NCBI GenBank assembly: GCA_028023455.1
Contig: JAQFVV010006220.1
Coordinates: forward strand, 7,669,852-7,733,851
DNA length: 64,000 nucleotides
Source of the DNA: Epiperipatus broadwayi
Lineage: Eukaryota > Onychophora > Udeonychophora > Euonychophora > Peripatidae
Direction: 5' to 3'
The stretch's first letter is position 1; every line of letters begins with the position of its first letter. Shown in pieces: positions 11,501 to 22,509 of the stretch. The notes under the pieces are model-generated. The model did no database searches and was not told the origin of the DNA. It worked only from the letters and a program-made list of their open reading frames with translations. The translations under genes were made by a program, and so were the position numbers.

Positions 11501-12934
11501 TAGAATAAAATAAAAACAGAATGTGATTTGTCTTCCAATAATGAGGTAGTTATTAATCGTTTATATATATTTATGCAAAACCTCAAGTTGTTTCTAAAAT
11601 GAATAATCTATCTTAAATCTTTGTTTGTTCTGTTATTTCAATTAAAGTTTTTTCATTACAATCAAATAAGATTTATAAAATAATTCCTAATTAAAAACTA
11701 TTTTAAACTTTGAAATGAAGCCAAATCATGATCGCCGTCAGGCTTGGCAGGAAAATAGCTTTCAGTGATGCCAAACTTTGTTAAAAGACAGGCTCCTCGG
11801 AAAAAACTTATTAAAAATGGGACTCTTATTTTTTTAATAGTGAAAATATTACACTTTGCTCACCTTTCTACTTAAAAAAATTAATTGATTAAAACAACGA
11901 TTTATTATTTAGAACTAATTAGGCGTGTTTTAAATATGATTCATTGTTTTAGCCTACTTTATTTAATAAAATGATTAAAAAAATTTATGTAATATATGAA
12001 AAAATACATATATATTTTTAAAAATAATTTTTATATCTCTATAAGTATGTGTATAAATGATCAATTGATGTAAAGGTTAGATATGATAGTTGGTCTTACT
12101 TGTGAATAGGGTGTTCATATTTCCGGAGTGGAATGAGATTTTTTTTTTAAATAACTGAGATTTTTTCAAGCATTTTAAGGTATTTATATAAACAGATTAT
12201 AGTCATTTCAGTTAATCAGTCAATATTAGTCTATAAATAGTTGTGTACATTTTTTTAGCTGAAAAATAAATACATTCCTAAATGACCTGTTGATCAAATG
12301 ACTATAAACATACTGATTATAAAAACAAACATGATTACAACATTAATAATTTTTATTAGTCATTCATTAGACTTGAAATTATCCATTTAATAAATAATAT
12401 TTATGTAGCATAATTTTCACAAAGTGGATAGATACCAATCTTTACCTTGTGTGAGAGTGGTGTAGTGAAAATTACACTACAGAAATATTATTCATTAATG
12501 GATAATCTCAGGTCTATTTTTATTAATATACTTCCATTAAGTGGTTTGTGTCAAGAATTGTGCTGACAGAGAGTTTGCCACTTGTCAATTAAACTGTAGT
12601 AATTGGTTATCTATGTATACTAAACAAGATATGTGTAAGAGATTGAGATCTGGGGTCAATTAATGAGTGCTTGTTCAGCATGAAATATGCATCTTGGGGT
12701 CATATATTTTTTTCACATGCCTTTGGTCATATGTCTATGATTATATTCCTCTACAAGGTGTTAAAAGCAGATAGAAACAATTCCCTATTTTGTGTGAGAG
12801 TGGTCTAGTGAAAATTATACCAAGAAATATCATTCATTAAATGATTACAACGTTATGAAACAATTATTATTAGAGAAGGAGATGTCATATATCTATGGTC
12901 ACTCATCTCATATTTTGTCTTTAACTCATATATA
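11501..12934. other. AT-rich intergenic DNA with a short duplicated phrase
   Basis: The phrase TGTGAGAGTGGTGTAGTGAAAATTA (around 12450) recurs nearly unchanged around 12792, each followed by AGAAATAT(T/C)ATTCATTAA-like sequence, so a repeat family of unknown type is present twice about 340 bp apart. Nothing else recognised. Confidence 0.5.
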
Positions 12935-12969
12935 TATAGTTCGCAAAACAAACTCTTAACAAGCATTGA

Positions 12970-13032
12970 GAATACCCTCAACCCCAGACCAGTTTCTGCA
13001 TCTAGCATCATCAGTTAGGTGTTAGAATATTC
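12970..13032 (-). ncRNA. Hammerhead ribozyme, core intact
   Basis: On the minus strand: CTGATGA (13014-13008), helix II TGC/GCA with loop TAGAT, GAAAC (12996-12992), and GTC with predicted cleavage between 12987 and 12986. Helix I inner part pairs with one mismatch. An outer helix I pairs GAATA (about 13028-13024) with TATTC (about 12976-12972). This has all conserved core nucleotides. Confidence 0.75.
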
Positions 13033-13351
13033 ATTAGATTAAAAATACTAGGACTAGCCCAGCACTTTGTCTAATGTATAACTATTGAGAAGAAAATCTG
13101 AAACTTTCAGACATCTATATGTCTAAAAATTCAGCTATCTAATTCAAATAGCCATATGGGACTGAACTAAGTTCAGATACACCATATATTAATAGCTCTA
13201 GTAATATAAAATCGCCAAAGCCTTAGTAGCAAAAAATAAATTGATAAAAAAATCAAGTCAGATGTCACATGACCTAATTTTAATAAAGCTCGTATTTACA
13301 AATGTTATATATAGAGTTGCAAAACAAACTCTTAACAAGCTTTGAGAATAC

Positions 13352-13378
13352 CCTCAACCCCAGACTGGTTTCTGCATC
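13352..13378 (-). ncRNA. Half hammerhead (3' part only) at the element's 5' end
   Basis: On the minus strand only GATGCA, GAAAC, CAGTC and TGGGG of the ribozyme remain; the CTGATGA half is cut off and replaced by a TA repeat at 13379. Integration of a 5'-truncated copy that began inside the ribozyme would produce this. Confidence 0.6.
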
Positions 13379-13914
13379 AATATATATATATATATGTTGA
13401 GTCTTCTATTACTAGTCAATATCTTAACACTATTTTAGTATCTCATATTTAGATTTATAAAAATTATATCAAATACTTATATAAATGGATCATTATTTTA
13501 ATATAATAGGTATAATTTCAAAGAGTCCTAAATAAATTATTAAATAATTAATAAGAAAATCCATTTATAAGTTAAATCTATCTTAGATATAGATATAAAT
13601 AAAAAAAATTCATTCAAACAACTGTCTTTTATCCATTGATTATTTAAATATGCAACAGATAGTTTGAAGGAAGAAAAATAGAGTCAAATATTGTTTCCAA
13701 TACAAAGCTGAAAATAAACCGAGTTGCATTATGTTTTCTTTAGTACATTTCATCCTCTATATATCAAAGATAAAAATAATTAGCATAGAATGGAGCTTGC
13801 TAAAGTGGATACTTGCTGGCTTAATTGCATACATATATCACTTGAGTTGAAAACATTAAGATGTAATTAATAATTTGTAAAGTGCATACTCATTATGTAA
13901 GTAATATATATTAA

Positions 13915-14487
13915 GGCTATAACCTTAAGACTATGCGCCTAAAATGCGACAATAGGAACCTCTACAAATCTAAACACAAGATTAATGACTTTAAAAAACA
14001 AGATCAGCTACTCCTATCTTCGACCTAATTTCTAAATATATAGCTGAATCTAAAGCATTTGATTTGAGAGCATGAAGCTGATTAAGTCCACAAATTCTAT
14101 ATAAACTAACATACGTGAAATCTTTTGATTTACAATAAGTCAGTATGAAGTTCTTATAATTAAAATCTTTTAAAACAATTTAAAGTTGTAATTAATAAAT
14201 AACCTTATGACTATGCACCTAAATGTGACAGTAGAGACCTCTACAAATCTAAACACAAGAATAACAATTTTAAAAGACAAGAATGGCCACTCTTATCTTC
14301 GACCTAATTTCTAAATAATATCTTCAGGCTCTCAAATCAAAATGCTTTAGATCCACCTATATATTTAGAAATTAGGTTGAAGATAAGAGTGGCTGCTCTT
14401 GTCTTTTAATGTCATTAATCTTATGTTTAGATTTGTAGAGGTCCTTATTGTTGCATCTTAGGTGCATAGTCTTAAGATTATAGCCTT
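13915..14487. repeat. Three-copy repeat with an inverted pair (palindrome)
   Basis: Copy 1 (13915-14052) and copy 2 (14201-14316) are direct. Copy 3 (14364-14487) is inverted to both, so copies 2 and 3 form a hairpin with arms of about 115-120 bp and a short centre. Shared marks are CTCTACAAATCTAAACACAAG and CTTATCTTCGACCTAATTTC. The phrase GAGCATGAAGCTGATT after copy 1 (14069-14084) also occurs at 22440-22455, linking this family to that foldback. No coding content seen. Confidence 0.75.
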
Positions 14488-14499
14488 AAACATTAGGAT

Positions 14500-15110
14500 G
14501 TTAAAATCTAAGGTTATTAATCTTGAATATATAAAAATATTTGATTGCTCAAACTTACAATAAATGGCATAGAAGAATGCAAATGAAATGGATTACTGCT
14601 CCCAATATAGATGTTGAAAATAAGCTGAGAATCTTGTGGTGCTTTATTTGGTATATAATAATAAAATTATCATTTTTAAGTATGTCATAGTAGCAAGGTA
14701 TATTAAATTTGTAAACTCACATACAATAAATTTTTTCAAAAAATAATAATAAATTTTTTGGCAATATTAATGATAGTGCTATGTCTAAAATATTTGGAAG
14801 GAAAAAAAATTATTTGTCAAAAAATAGTTTGTTAATGATTCTTTTTTTAAAAAAAAAAAATTGCATAAAAATTTGTGCACTTATTATTCAGATCAAAAAC
14901 ACATTTTTCATGGTTTTTTGCAAATGATTTCAGTATATATATATTTGTCAGTTTGATTAATTATTGCAGAAAAATCTTTTGCCATTTCCAGTTTAATATA
15001 GCAGGCAGATACACATAAGATAAAATTATTCTCTGAAAGTTAAAAATTATCAAGTAGAAAAATTAGATAATAAAAGTCATCAAGCAATAACAACTTATCA
15101 TTGAGAAGTT
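14500..15110. other. AT-rich intergenic DNA, no feature recognised
   Basis: A and T runs only; no motif or element found. Confidence 0.6.
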
Positions 15111-15121
15111 TATTGCTGCCC

Positions 15122-15235
15122 TGCATGGTTTATTGTAGAGCTAGAGTGCCTGAACCTAGAAATAAGGTTGATTGATCAATTCCAGTGCAGACACTTTTGG
15201 CACTCAATTTCTGTATTAACTCTTGAGGATTGGGG
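15122..15235 (+). mobile_element. tRNA-derived SINE, family 2, copy 1
   Basis: GCATGGTTTATTGTAGAG (15123-15140) resembles a tRNA 5' part with an A box. The GATTGATCAATTCCAG segment (about 15170-15185) resembles a T-arm/B box at the expected distance. The tail TTTTGGCACTCAATTTC (15195-15211) is shared in form with the copy at 51195-51300 (CCTGGCACTCTAACTTT). Two loci sharing head and tail make a SINE more likely than a lone pseudo-tRNA. Confidence 0.55.
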
Positions 15236-15239
15236 CTAT

Positions 15240-16920
15240 TCTATTACTATTATTAACATTTTTTATTGCTTGCAACTAAATTAGTATATGGTTTAATAAA
15301 TTAAAGGCAATATATTAATATATTTGGAGAAAACATTGATAATATTAAGTACAATCTTAATTCAAGTTTGGTCCTGAGTATTATTATCAAAGGCAATGGT
15401 AATATTCAAAACAACAACAAATGGAAATATAGTTATACATTTAAGTGTGCAAGTTATAAAATGCCCTCAACTGAGCACTATTAGATTTTTCTATTCCTCA
15501 CCGAGTGAACCAGACTTTTTTAACTTTATATTTCTTGCTGTTATGTTTAGTGCAAATGATGAGTACTTCTATAAGTTTAAAAACATGATCAAATATTCTT
15601 TAATTTTTCAAAAATATTACTAATACTATATGATCTATTTTAGTTTTATTACAAAAATATATATGCTGTGTTAATTTAATATTAATGTTCTATTCGATTC
15701 ACATAGTAGGCATAAGAGTAATTTGGTTCCTGACATTTAATTACATAAAAAATATGTGGACATTCTCTGGGATAGATTTTATCGGTACTATTATTGATTA
15801 ATTAGTTTAGTGTAACCGGTAAATGTTTTATGTTGAAAGTTAAAACTATGTAAATATTAAAATATTATTCTAGTAAAAATGCAGTGTGGTCAAGTTATTC
15901 AAATTGTGTGAGCATTGAACAATATTGAAAGTGATTTGTGGATAACAAAAAAAATTAAATTAATCTTTTAAATTTGTGAAATTTAATTAAGAGTGATACA
16001 CATCAGCATCATCCTAGCAGCAACTCATAAATGAAGATTGTTATATAAAAATTACAAAATAAAACACAGATAAAGCAAAAAAATAAAATGTATTTTCCAA
16101 TGACTATGCAAACTTAACCATGAACTACAAATATATTAACAAATATCACATAGGAGTTTTGTTGTTTGACATCTTTTAATGATGTGTTTTAATTTTTTTC
16201 AGTGAATCTTATTTTGGAAGATTTCATTATCTTTCCCAATTGCAGCTCTTTATTATATTCTATCCTAAGATATCTTTTCCAATGAAAGCTATTAGCCAAC
16301 AAGAGCCATATTTGGTATGTGATACAACTATCAATTTTCCAATGCCTTAATTTAATATCTTTTAAATTAAACAGGTATCCCTCTCAGTACTCTACCTAGT
16401 ATATTTCTATTTTACAAAAAGTAAAATTACTTTGAATTTAGCACATGTAGTTTTAATTTTATACCACCCCTTTCTTTTTCTTTTTTTGTGGTATCTCACA
16501 CTGGTTGTAGTTTAGGTAACTGTAAATTTAAACCTTCTTTTGCAAAAAAAAAAAAGCTACTTTTTTTATATTTTAAGACAAATATAATAAAACTTATTAT
16601 AATAATGGCAACAATAATAAAATGCAAATTTATTCCATTATACTAATTTATTATAAGAAAGCAATCAACTGATTATAAGAAAGCTGTCAACTGAATCCAG
16701 TTAAACAAGAGTAATTTTATTTTATTTTTTGGTTATATTCTTAAAAAAAAAAAAAGCAAATAATTTAAAATTTATTGTAAATAATGCTTATTGACAAAAT
16801 CAAATTTGAAATTTTATATATATAATACAAATAATGTCTATAATTAAAAATTATTGTAATAACAATAAAAATAATAAATATAATAGTAATTAACTATTAT
16901 ATACAGTCTTTCAATATACA
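15240..16920. other. AT-rich intergenic DNA, no feature recognised
   Basis: Contains A/T runs and small AAT/TTA repeats near 16585-16890. The plus-strand frame at 15396-15623 has no recognisable domain. Confidence 0.55.
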
Positions 16921-16931
16921 TAAGTACTTTT

Positions 16932-16960
16932 GGTTAATTTTTTAACTCTTCTCAACTGCC
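16932..16960 (-). ncRNA. Decayed PLE-type hammerhead motif (left copy)
   Basis: On the minus strand TTGAGAA (16955-16949) is a C-to-T changed CTGANGA box with a second change. Helix II follows as AGTTAA/TTAACC-type pairing (16947-16932), then AAAAGTA, which resembles the GAAA box and a UA cleavage site. It matches the right copy at 18571-18601 and sits at the same place after the endonuclease frame. Confidence 0.5.
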
Positions 16961-16989
16961 ATTAAATTCAGCAAATATAATAATAAAAA

Positions 16990-17640
16990 AAAACAAATGT
17001 CATCAACTCAAATTCCATAAATCTTGAATTTTAACATTAGCAGCTTATCTATTAATTATATTCATTTTATTTCTATTTATTAAAATTGTCTCTTTAATTA
17101 TTTTTTTATGGTTTCTCTCTTCATGAAGAATCTTAAAAATTTCAATATTAAACTTAAATTTATATTCACATGATCTTTCATGATCAAAAAAAAACTGAAA
17201 CAGACATTAAATCATTATTATTTTTACTTTTCACAAAAGTAATTTATGCTCCTTTAACCTTTTCTCAATACTACACCTTGATTCACCTATATATGATAAC
17301 ATAACATTTGATACTCAATATTACTTTTTTGCTTGACAGGTATGACACTTTTAGAATTAATCACTAACTTATTAACATTATTTATAACACAAAGTGAAAC
17401 ATTGAACACATCCTTATATATATACTTAAAAACTTTCACTTGAGCATTTGAAATATATGAAATAGATGTTGATTATTTATTATTAATCTTCGACTTCTTT
17501 AAATCATTATAACTCTTTAAACAACATCAAACAATTCCTTGACAAATAGCTCAATATTTTTTAATTTATCACACTGGTAATGATATCATTTTTCATTATG
17601 AAACAAAAAAGATCTAAAACTTTCCACCTTATGCATAATT
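16990..17640 (-). pseudogene. PLE polyprotein remnant, left copy (end of RT and GIY-YIG endonuclease region)
   Basis: Minus-strand frames give the same blocks as the right copy, including ETILINRNKMNIINR with AANVKIQDLW just after it, the conserved C-terminal end of PLE endonuclease proteins. Many stops and frameshifts. It is non-functional. Identity rests on homology with the right copy and on the family pattern. Confidence 0.75.
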
Positions 17641-17715
17641 GATACTTTTAATTTACACTTTACACATCCCCTTTTTTGCAATGGTTTAATACACATGTGT
17701 ACTTTTAAAGATATT

Positions 17716-18538
17716 AAAATTTACAAAAGGTATGTGGATGATGTTTTTGTTTGATGAAATACTAATACTATACATTTGCTTGCAGAGGAGCTAAATAATT
17801 TCAATGGGATTATTGAAAAAGAACAGGACAAAAGTATTAAGTATTTGAATTTATTTATTACAAGAGATAATAGTATGTTAAGCTTTAAATTAATAATAAA
17901 ACCATTGCAAAACAGGGAATATATAATTTGTATATTAAAACTATCATTACCAGTGCAATATATTGAAAAATATTGAGCTGTTTGCCAAGGAATTGCTTGA
18001 TGTTGGTTAAAAAGTTGCAATAATTTAAAGGAGTTGAAGATTGATAATAAATAATGGATATTTATTCCATATATTTCAAATGCTCAAGTGAAATTTTTTA
18101 AGGATATATATATAAGGCTGTGTTTAATGTTTCATTTTGTATTGCAAATAATGTTAATAAGTTAGTGAATAATTCTAAATGTGTTATACCTGTCAAGCAA
18201 AAAAAAGTAATGGTGTGTATCAAGTGTTTCATGGATGTATGTTATCATATATAGGTGAATCAAGATGCAGTATACTGAAATGATTAAAAGAGCATGAATA
18301 CAAGCATGTGAAAAGTAAAAATAATAATGATATAATAACTGATTCACTTTTCTTGAATCATGAATGAATGTGTAAATAGAAATTTAAGTTTGATCTTGAA
18401 AGTATTAAGATTCTTCATGAAAAGAGAAACTACAATAAAAAAAATTGAAGAGGCAATTTTAATAAATAGAAATAAAATAAATATAATTAATAGACAAGCT
18501 GCTAATGTTAAAATTTGAGACTCGTGGGATTTGAGTTG
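17716..18538 (+). pseudogene. Penelope-like reverse transcriptase (YVDD) and GIY-YIG endonuclease remnant, right copy
   Basis: Frame from 17723: YKRYVDDVFV, the RT catalytic motif with its two aspartates, then two stops. Next is LLAEELNNFNGIIEKE, followed by KYLNLFITRDNSMLSFKLII and KPLQ, matching the typical PLE order FNPNIKF, FLDILI..., KPT. After a stop at 17974-17976, shifted frames give FIPYISNAQVKFFKD (linker), CVIPVKQKK, and near the end MNECVNRNLSLILKVLRFF, EEAILINRNKINIINR and AANVKI. The last pieces are the H...D/N..VKIL...E...R...EAI.I pattern of PLE GIY-YIG domains. It is dead. A Penelope clade cannot be assigned. Confidence 0.85.
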
Positions 18539-18570
18539 ATAACATTTGCTTCTGTTATGTTTTAAAGCCA

Positions 18571-18602
18571 TTGAGGAAGGTTAAGAAATTAACCAATAGT
18601 AA
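18571..18602 (+). ncRNA. Decayed PLE-type hammerhead motif (right copy)
   Basis: TTGAGGA (18571-18577; C-to-T in CTGANGA) is followed by a perfect 6-bp helix II GGTTAA/TTAACC (18579-18584 with 18589-18594) closed by a GAAA tetraloop, then AATAGTA where GAAA plus a short helix III and UA site are expected. It lies about 33 bp past the end of the endonuclease frame. PLEs are known to carry hammerheads in their terminal repeats. Confidence 0.6.
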
Positions 18603-18619
18603 TTTTGTGGATTGAAAGA

Positions 18620-20010
18620 CTATATATATATATTAGTTAATTACCACTATGTTTATTGTTTATATGTATCAAGAAGGTTACAAACTTTAAAGAATAAACA
18701 TTAGATATAATACTTATGTATTTAGAATAGAATGAACTTGTGCATACTGACTCATAACTGTAGTGTGATCCACAAGTTATTGATAAGTGTGAATGCATTC
18801 AAGTTTCTTTGTAGGAATTTTTCTGCCTAAAAGAAGTTCATGTATGGTGTAAAAATTTAACAACAGCAGTCCATTTGAACAAAGCCAACCTCATTATTAC
18901 AAGTAATTTTGGATTAGGTCTTACAAAAAAAAAATCCAGACTTAGTATTAATATAAGAAATGATTTTTTCTTTCTAAACTTCACTATGAAGAATAAGGTA
19001 CTCAAAAATGTGCACAGGTATTATTGATAGATAAGTTTGAAATACCGTTAAATTTTTATTGTTACATTTAGATATTGCAAAAGTTAAATAAAATCTGATT
19101 TCACAGCAAATCTAACACTATGCAATCTTCTTCACTTGATAATATGCTTTCCAAAAAAAAAAATTGTAGATATCTATCCATTCATTCAAACTTTCTTCCA
19201 GAAAATAAATCTATATTAAAAAAAACTACTACATCAATTGTAAATTTTGATAGCTTTTCAAATACATATATTTTCTTTCCTGTATGATTTTTGAAGAATT
19301 CACACCAAGATAAGTTTATATTGCCATTATTGGTTTTACAGTTATTTTTTCTGCTTCAATGAGTAATTAGCCAGGAAGAGAATTTAACAAGATTATATGA
19401 GATGGGCTATTTTAGGCCATTTTTCTCTTTTTTTTTCACTTTTATGATAGTAAATAAAATTAAAAGTGTATACAGCACTTGAAAGAGAAGCTATAATGAA
19501 TGCCCAAATATTAAATGCTTAGCATCTTCAAGGCAGGCAAAAATACTTCTAAATTGGATTGCTAAATACATGATTATTTGCTAAATTGAAATTTTATCAA
19601 ATCTAATTTTTCTAAAGCAAGATTGTAATTGAAACTCATAACTGTGATTTTTTTTGTTAACCCTAAAGGTCATAAACATAAAAAATAAAAAGTTTGAATT
19701 TAAAATTGCTATATGAGTAATTACAGAATGAAAATATGGTAGGACAAGCAGACAATACTATTGTCACAATTAGTGCAGAAAGATGATTGATGGCATGAGA
19801 GTCACAGCATGATCAGAATCTATACTATTTTAATTGAGAAAGACATCAAAAGAATATTGGGAGATGGCAGTAAAAATTGTTTATGTCAGAAATGTTATCT
19901 AATCTTTTATGAATCAATATCTTAAATACTATAAGGCAATGAGTTAATTATCACATGATCACTATCTCATACTAGCACACAATTGTTATTGTGTTTTCAA
20001 TTTCATTCTC
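18620..20010. other. AT-rich intergenic DNA, no feature recognised
   Basis: Short TA repeat at 18622-18633, A/T runs, no coding or repeat signal I could recognise. Confidence 0.55.
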
Positions 20011-20014
20011 ATAG

Positions 20015-20265
20015 TTTTGTAGTTAAGTGGAGATAAAAGGTGATTGCTGGAGGGTTGCATTAGATCCTACGATCTAGGTGCAGTGCTCTCAGATCCAAGG
20101 CTCCTCACTGATGATGACCACAAGCCAGAAACTAGTCTGGGGATATTGGATGAGTAGGCATTAGATAGGGATTTTATGCACAAGCCTTCTGGGATCCATT
20201 GATTACTCTGATTGGCACAGGGTAGCACTACTGTATGGAGAGAGTTTTGCCTTGTTTAATAAGAG
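20015..20265 (+). mobile_element. Hammerhead-bearing dispersed repeat, copy C (best preserved)
   Basis: Same block order as copy A: GCTGGAGGGTTGCATTAGAT (20046-20065), GATCTAGGTGCAGTGCTCTC (20071-20090), ribozyme (20093-20151), TGAGTAGGCATTAGATAGGG (20151-20170), GGATCCATTGATTACTCTG (20191-20209) and a GTATGGAGAGAGTTTTGCC end (20234-20252). No ORF. Confidence 0.75.
20093..20151 (+). ncRNA. Hammerhead ribozyme, best copy in the window
   Basis: Core CTGATGA (20108-20114), GAAA (20128-20131), C, TA, GTC with predicted cleavage after C20137. Helix I inner: TCCTCA (20102-20107) with TGGGGA (20138-20143), six pairs including one G-U. Internal loop GGC / TA. Helix I outer: ATCCAA (20093-20098) with TTGGAT (20146-20151), six pairs. 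Helix II (20115-20127) is weakened; sister copies suggest it was AAGC/GCTT around CATAA. Helix III is minimal, as in metazoan type I hammerheads. Every invariant core base is present. Confidence 0.85.
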
Positions 20266-20279
20266 TTAATCTTAATTAT

Positions 20280-22125
20280 TGTATAAATTCACCATCTAAC
20301 TATCACACATATCTACATATAATTTAAACAATATTTTTTTTCTTTATTTCAATAAAATCAACTAATATATAAGATTATACCAACACTACTTTTTACTGTT
20401 AATAATTATTAGCTTCAAGAGTTCATAAGGATCTCATTAAATATTTATCAAAAGAGAAAGTTTTATTTCATTTTATAGGAGACAAAATTTATATACACAG
20501 AAAAGAAAAAAGTGCAGTAATGCCATAAAAAAAATTATGCACTTATATTTACCTAAAACTGATTTTAAAAAGGACAAAAGTAAATTAATATAAGCAGAAA
20601 TAACTTAATTTGTAGATACTTAATTTAATTTGTTTTATAAATAGCGAGTTTAGAAATTTCATCATCTAGATTTTAGTCAGTATACTTCTGAAAATATTTA
20701 GAAACATTACTGAATTTTGTCTAAAACATTTTGGTATTATATTTTTTATTTTAAAATACATACATTTTCTTATCCATACCATTTACAAAATTAAAAGCAG
20801 TAACCCTATATATGATCAGAATTATGAAAGCATGAGTAGTCAATAAATATTAGATGCTAAGGTTATCTAAATTTCCAATTTTTGGCTATTAGTTTTCATC
20901 AATGGAGATAATTGGATTATTCTTGTTTGTCCATAAGCTAATGATCAATGGTTTTAAATCAAAGACAACTTACTTATGTAGTTATAAGAATCTGGTAGAA
21001 CATAAACAACTATATTTTAGTGTCTCAGTTATTGGAACTACTATATTGTTTACTCATGTTTACATAGATGATTCAAAGAAAAAGTAGTAGAGTGTTTTGC
21101 TACTGGTAATTTAAGTATTAATTATAAAGCAGGAAAGACAAGATGCTTTGTTGACAGAAACTATTTTAGCATCAAATGTACTATAGTTAGTATAATATGG
21201 AGATCACAAAAATATATGATTCCTGTTTTAATGTCAAAACTATGCAGTTCTCTGTATAGTACAGTTCAGGTTAATAAAAGCTTTCAAAACATTGATTTGA
21301 AAAGTATCAAAAAAGTGAATATGACTTCTGAAGAATATATGTAATCCAATACTTCTCACTGATAAATGATATTACCTTGTTATTGAACCTGTTTCATATA
21401 TGGAAAAATAATTGAAAACATTAAATATAATTTTTATGGATTTTCAGAATGGCCTTTTTTACCTTTAATTTATTACATGTCAATGATGCAATCATTATAC
21501 TTTTTTTATCATATTATTGGTGTTAATGAAGATGGCAGCTGTAAGATAAGAAAGTAATGTGCTACTATGTGCTGATAGAGTACATAAAGGAACTTTGACC
21601 TGAATAAAATTAAAAAGATTAAAAGTTTCTCATATGTCTATGGTGGTTGACTTATACAGAATTACATACTTCACTTTGATTAACTAGAATTTGATCATGT
21701 TAATAAATGTAGAAAAGTCTAAGATTTAGAGAAGGAAAAAAGAGCTTAGTCATCCAAATTAAAAGAAAATGTTTTGATCACAATATTATCAAGGTTTAAA
21801 TTGCAAGTAAATTCTGTAATAGAAGAAAGGCAAATATATTTATTTAAAACTTTGGATTTCTACATATTCTGTGCAGAATAAGTCATCACGATTTTTTTTA
21901 AATTTTATAAAAGTTATGTAATTATTTTAGGAATCGATAGGCAAAGGCAAGCAGCTTTAAATAGTCAATCTCCTTAAAGTAATAGTGAAGGAGAAGGCTT
22001 TATACATTAGTCTTTTCAATAGCTGGGTACAAAAAGGCTTTGTAAAGTATGTTTATCACTAAAAGTTCATTGTTGGATTAGATAAACTTGGAAATTTTAA
22101 ATTACAAGTAGATTTAAGATTTCAG
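20280..22125. other. AT-rich DNA, one unrecognised possible coding trace
   Basis: The plus strand from 20902 to about 21340 gives a peptide trace of less extreme composition than its surroundings: a 61-codon frame at 20902-21087, then, past its stop, KAGKTRCFVDRNYFSIKC and IIWRSQKYMI. The second piece faintly recalls a FLYWCH finger, but too little is conserved to name it. The rest shows only A/T-rich sequence. Confidence 0.35.
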
Positions 22126-22132
22126 GTGACCA

Positions 22133-22215
22133 ACCCCTAACAACTCAGCTAGTCCGCCAATTATTGGACACTAAGTGAGTATTTAGATACTTTTAGATAA
22201 ATATATTAAATTTAT
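22133..22215 (+). repeat. Short dispersed repeat family S, copy 1
   Basis: CAACTCAGCTAGTCCGCCAA (22139-22158) followed by TATTGG-like sequence and TTTAGATACTTTTAGATAAA resembles copies at 34725-34800, 46255-46350, 54555-54680 and 59505-59590. Consensus signs are a CTCAGTTA-type start, CCAATATTGG, and a TAGATATTCTTAGCTAGA-like end. No coding content; nature unknown. Confidence 0.5.
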
Positions 22216-22245
22216 TAAGCACAAGCAGATGATATAATAATAACA

Positions 22246-22507
22246 TGAAAGGCTAAAACCTTCGACAGATGCGCTTTAAAAAATGCTTATGTGACAGTCA
22301 ATCAGATGTAATAATGACTGCATGTGGAACTCTCAATTCAAAAACACAAGCCAGAACTATGAGAAATAGATGGAACCCACCTTCTTCTCTACTTAAATTT
22401 ATATATAAATTAGCCAGACTCAAGCATTCCAAACTAAGAGCATGAAGCTGATTGGTTGTCACATAAGCATTTTTTAAAGCACATCTGTGGAAGGTTTTAG
22501 TCTTTCA
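22246..22507. mobile_element. Foldback element, 60-bp inverted arms
   Basis: Left arm 22246-22305 and right arm 22448-22507 are near-perfect inverted repeats (TGAAAGGCTAAAACCTTCGA... and its complement). The 142-bp centre contains ACACAAGCCAGAAC (22345-22358), like the GAAAC half of the hammerheads elsewhere, bracketed by CTCTCA (22331-22336) and TGAGAA (22360-22365), which can pair. The CTGATGA half is unrecognisable. GAGCATGAAGCTGATT links it to the 13915-14487 family. Confidence 0.75.
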
Positions 22508-22509
22508 CC

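Larger units (their letters stand above)
12935..13378 (-). mobile_element. Hammerhead retrozyme-like element with terminal direct repeats (subfamily 2)
   Basis: The first about 70 bp of the plus-strand copy (12938-13003) recur at 13314-13376, giving a direct repeat about 375 bp apart with a unique internal part. Read on the minus strand it starts inside a hammerhead (half ribozyme, 13376-13366), passes the internal region, then a complete hammerhead (13014-12986), and ends about 50 bp later. The distance between the two predicted cleavage sites is about one unit. This is the layout of retrozymes and PLE pLTRs: repeats carrying ribozymes around a non-coding centre. Both ends lie in TA repeats, so no target duplication can be read. 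Confidence 0.75.
16922..18615. mobile_element. Head-to-head inverted pair of Penelope-like elements (PLE pair 1)
   Basis: The left copy (about 17640 down to 16922, minus) and the right copy (about 17716 to 18615, plus) are inverted duplicates. Their match runs from about 17590/17938 outward to about 16922/18615. Each reads outward from the centre, so both are 5'-truncated, with the right copy reaching further into the reverse transcriptase. Both carry the same GIY-YIG-side protein sequence and, after its end, the same hammerhead-like hairpin. Inverted and tandem copies are known for Penelope of Drosophila virilis, which supports the reading. Confidence 0.85.

Noticed and set aside
15396-15623. 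Plus-strand 75-codon frame
   Set aside because: No recognisable motif; composition like random AT-rich DNA.
20902-21340. Possible FLYWCH-like or transposase trace
   Set aside because: Only a faint C...F/Y...W.S/C pattern; key residues missing, so not named.
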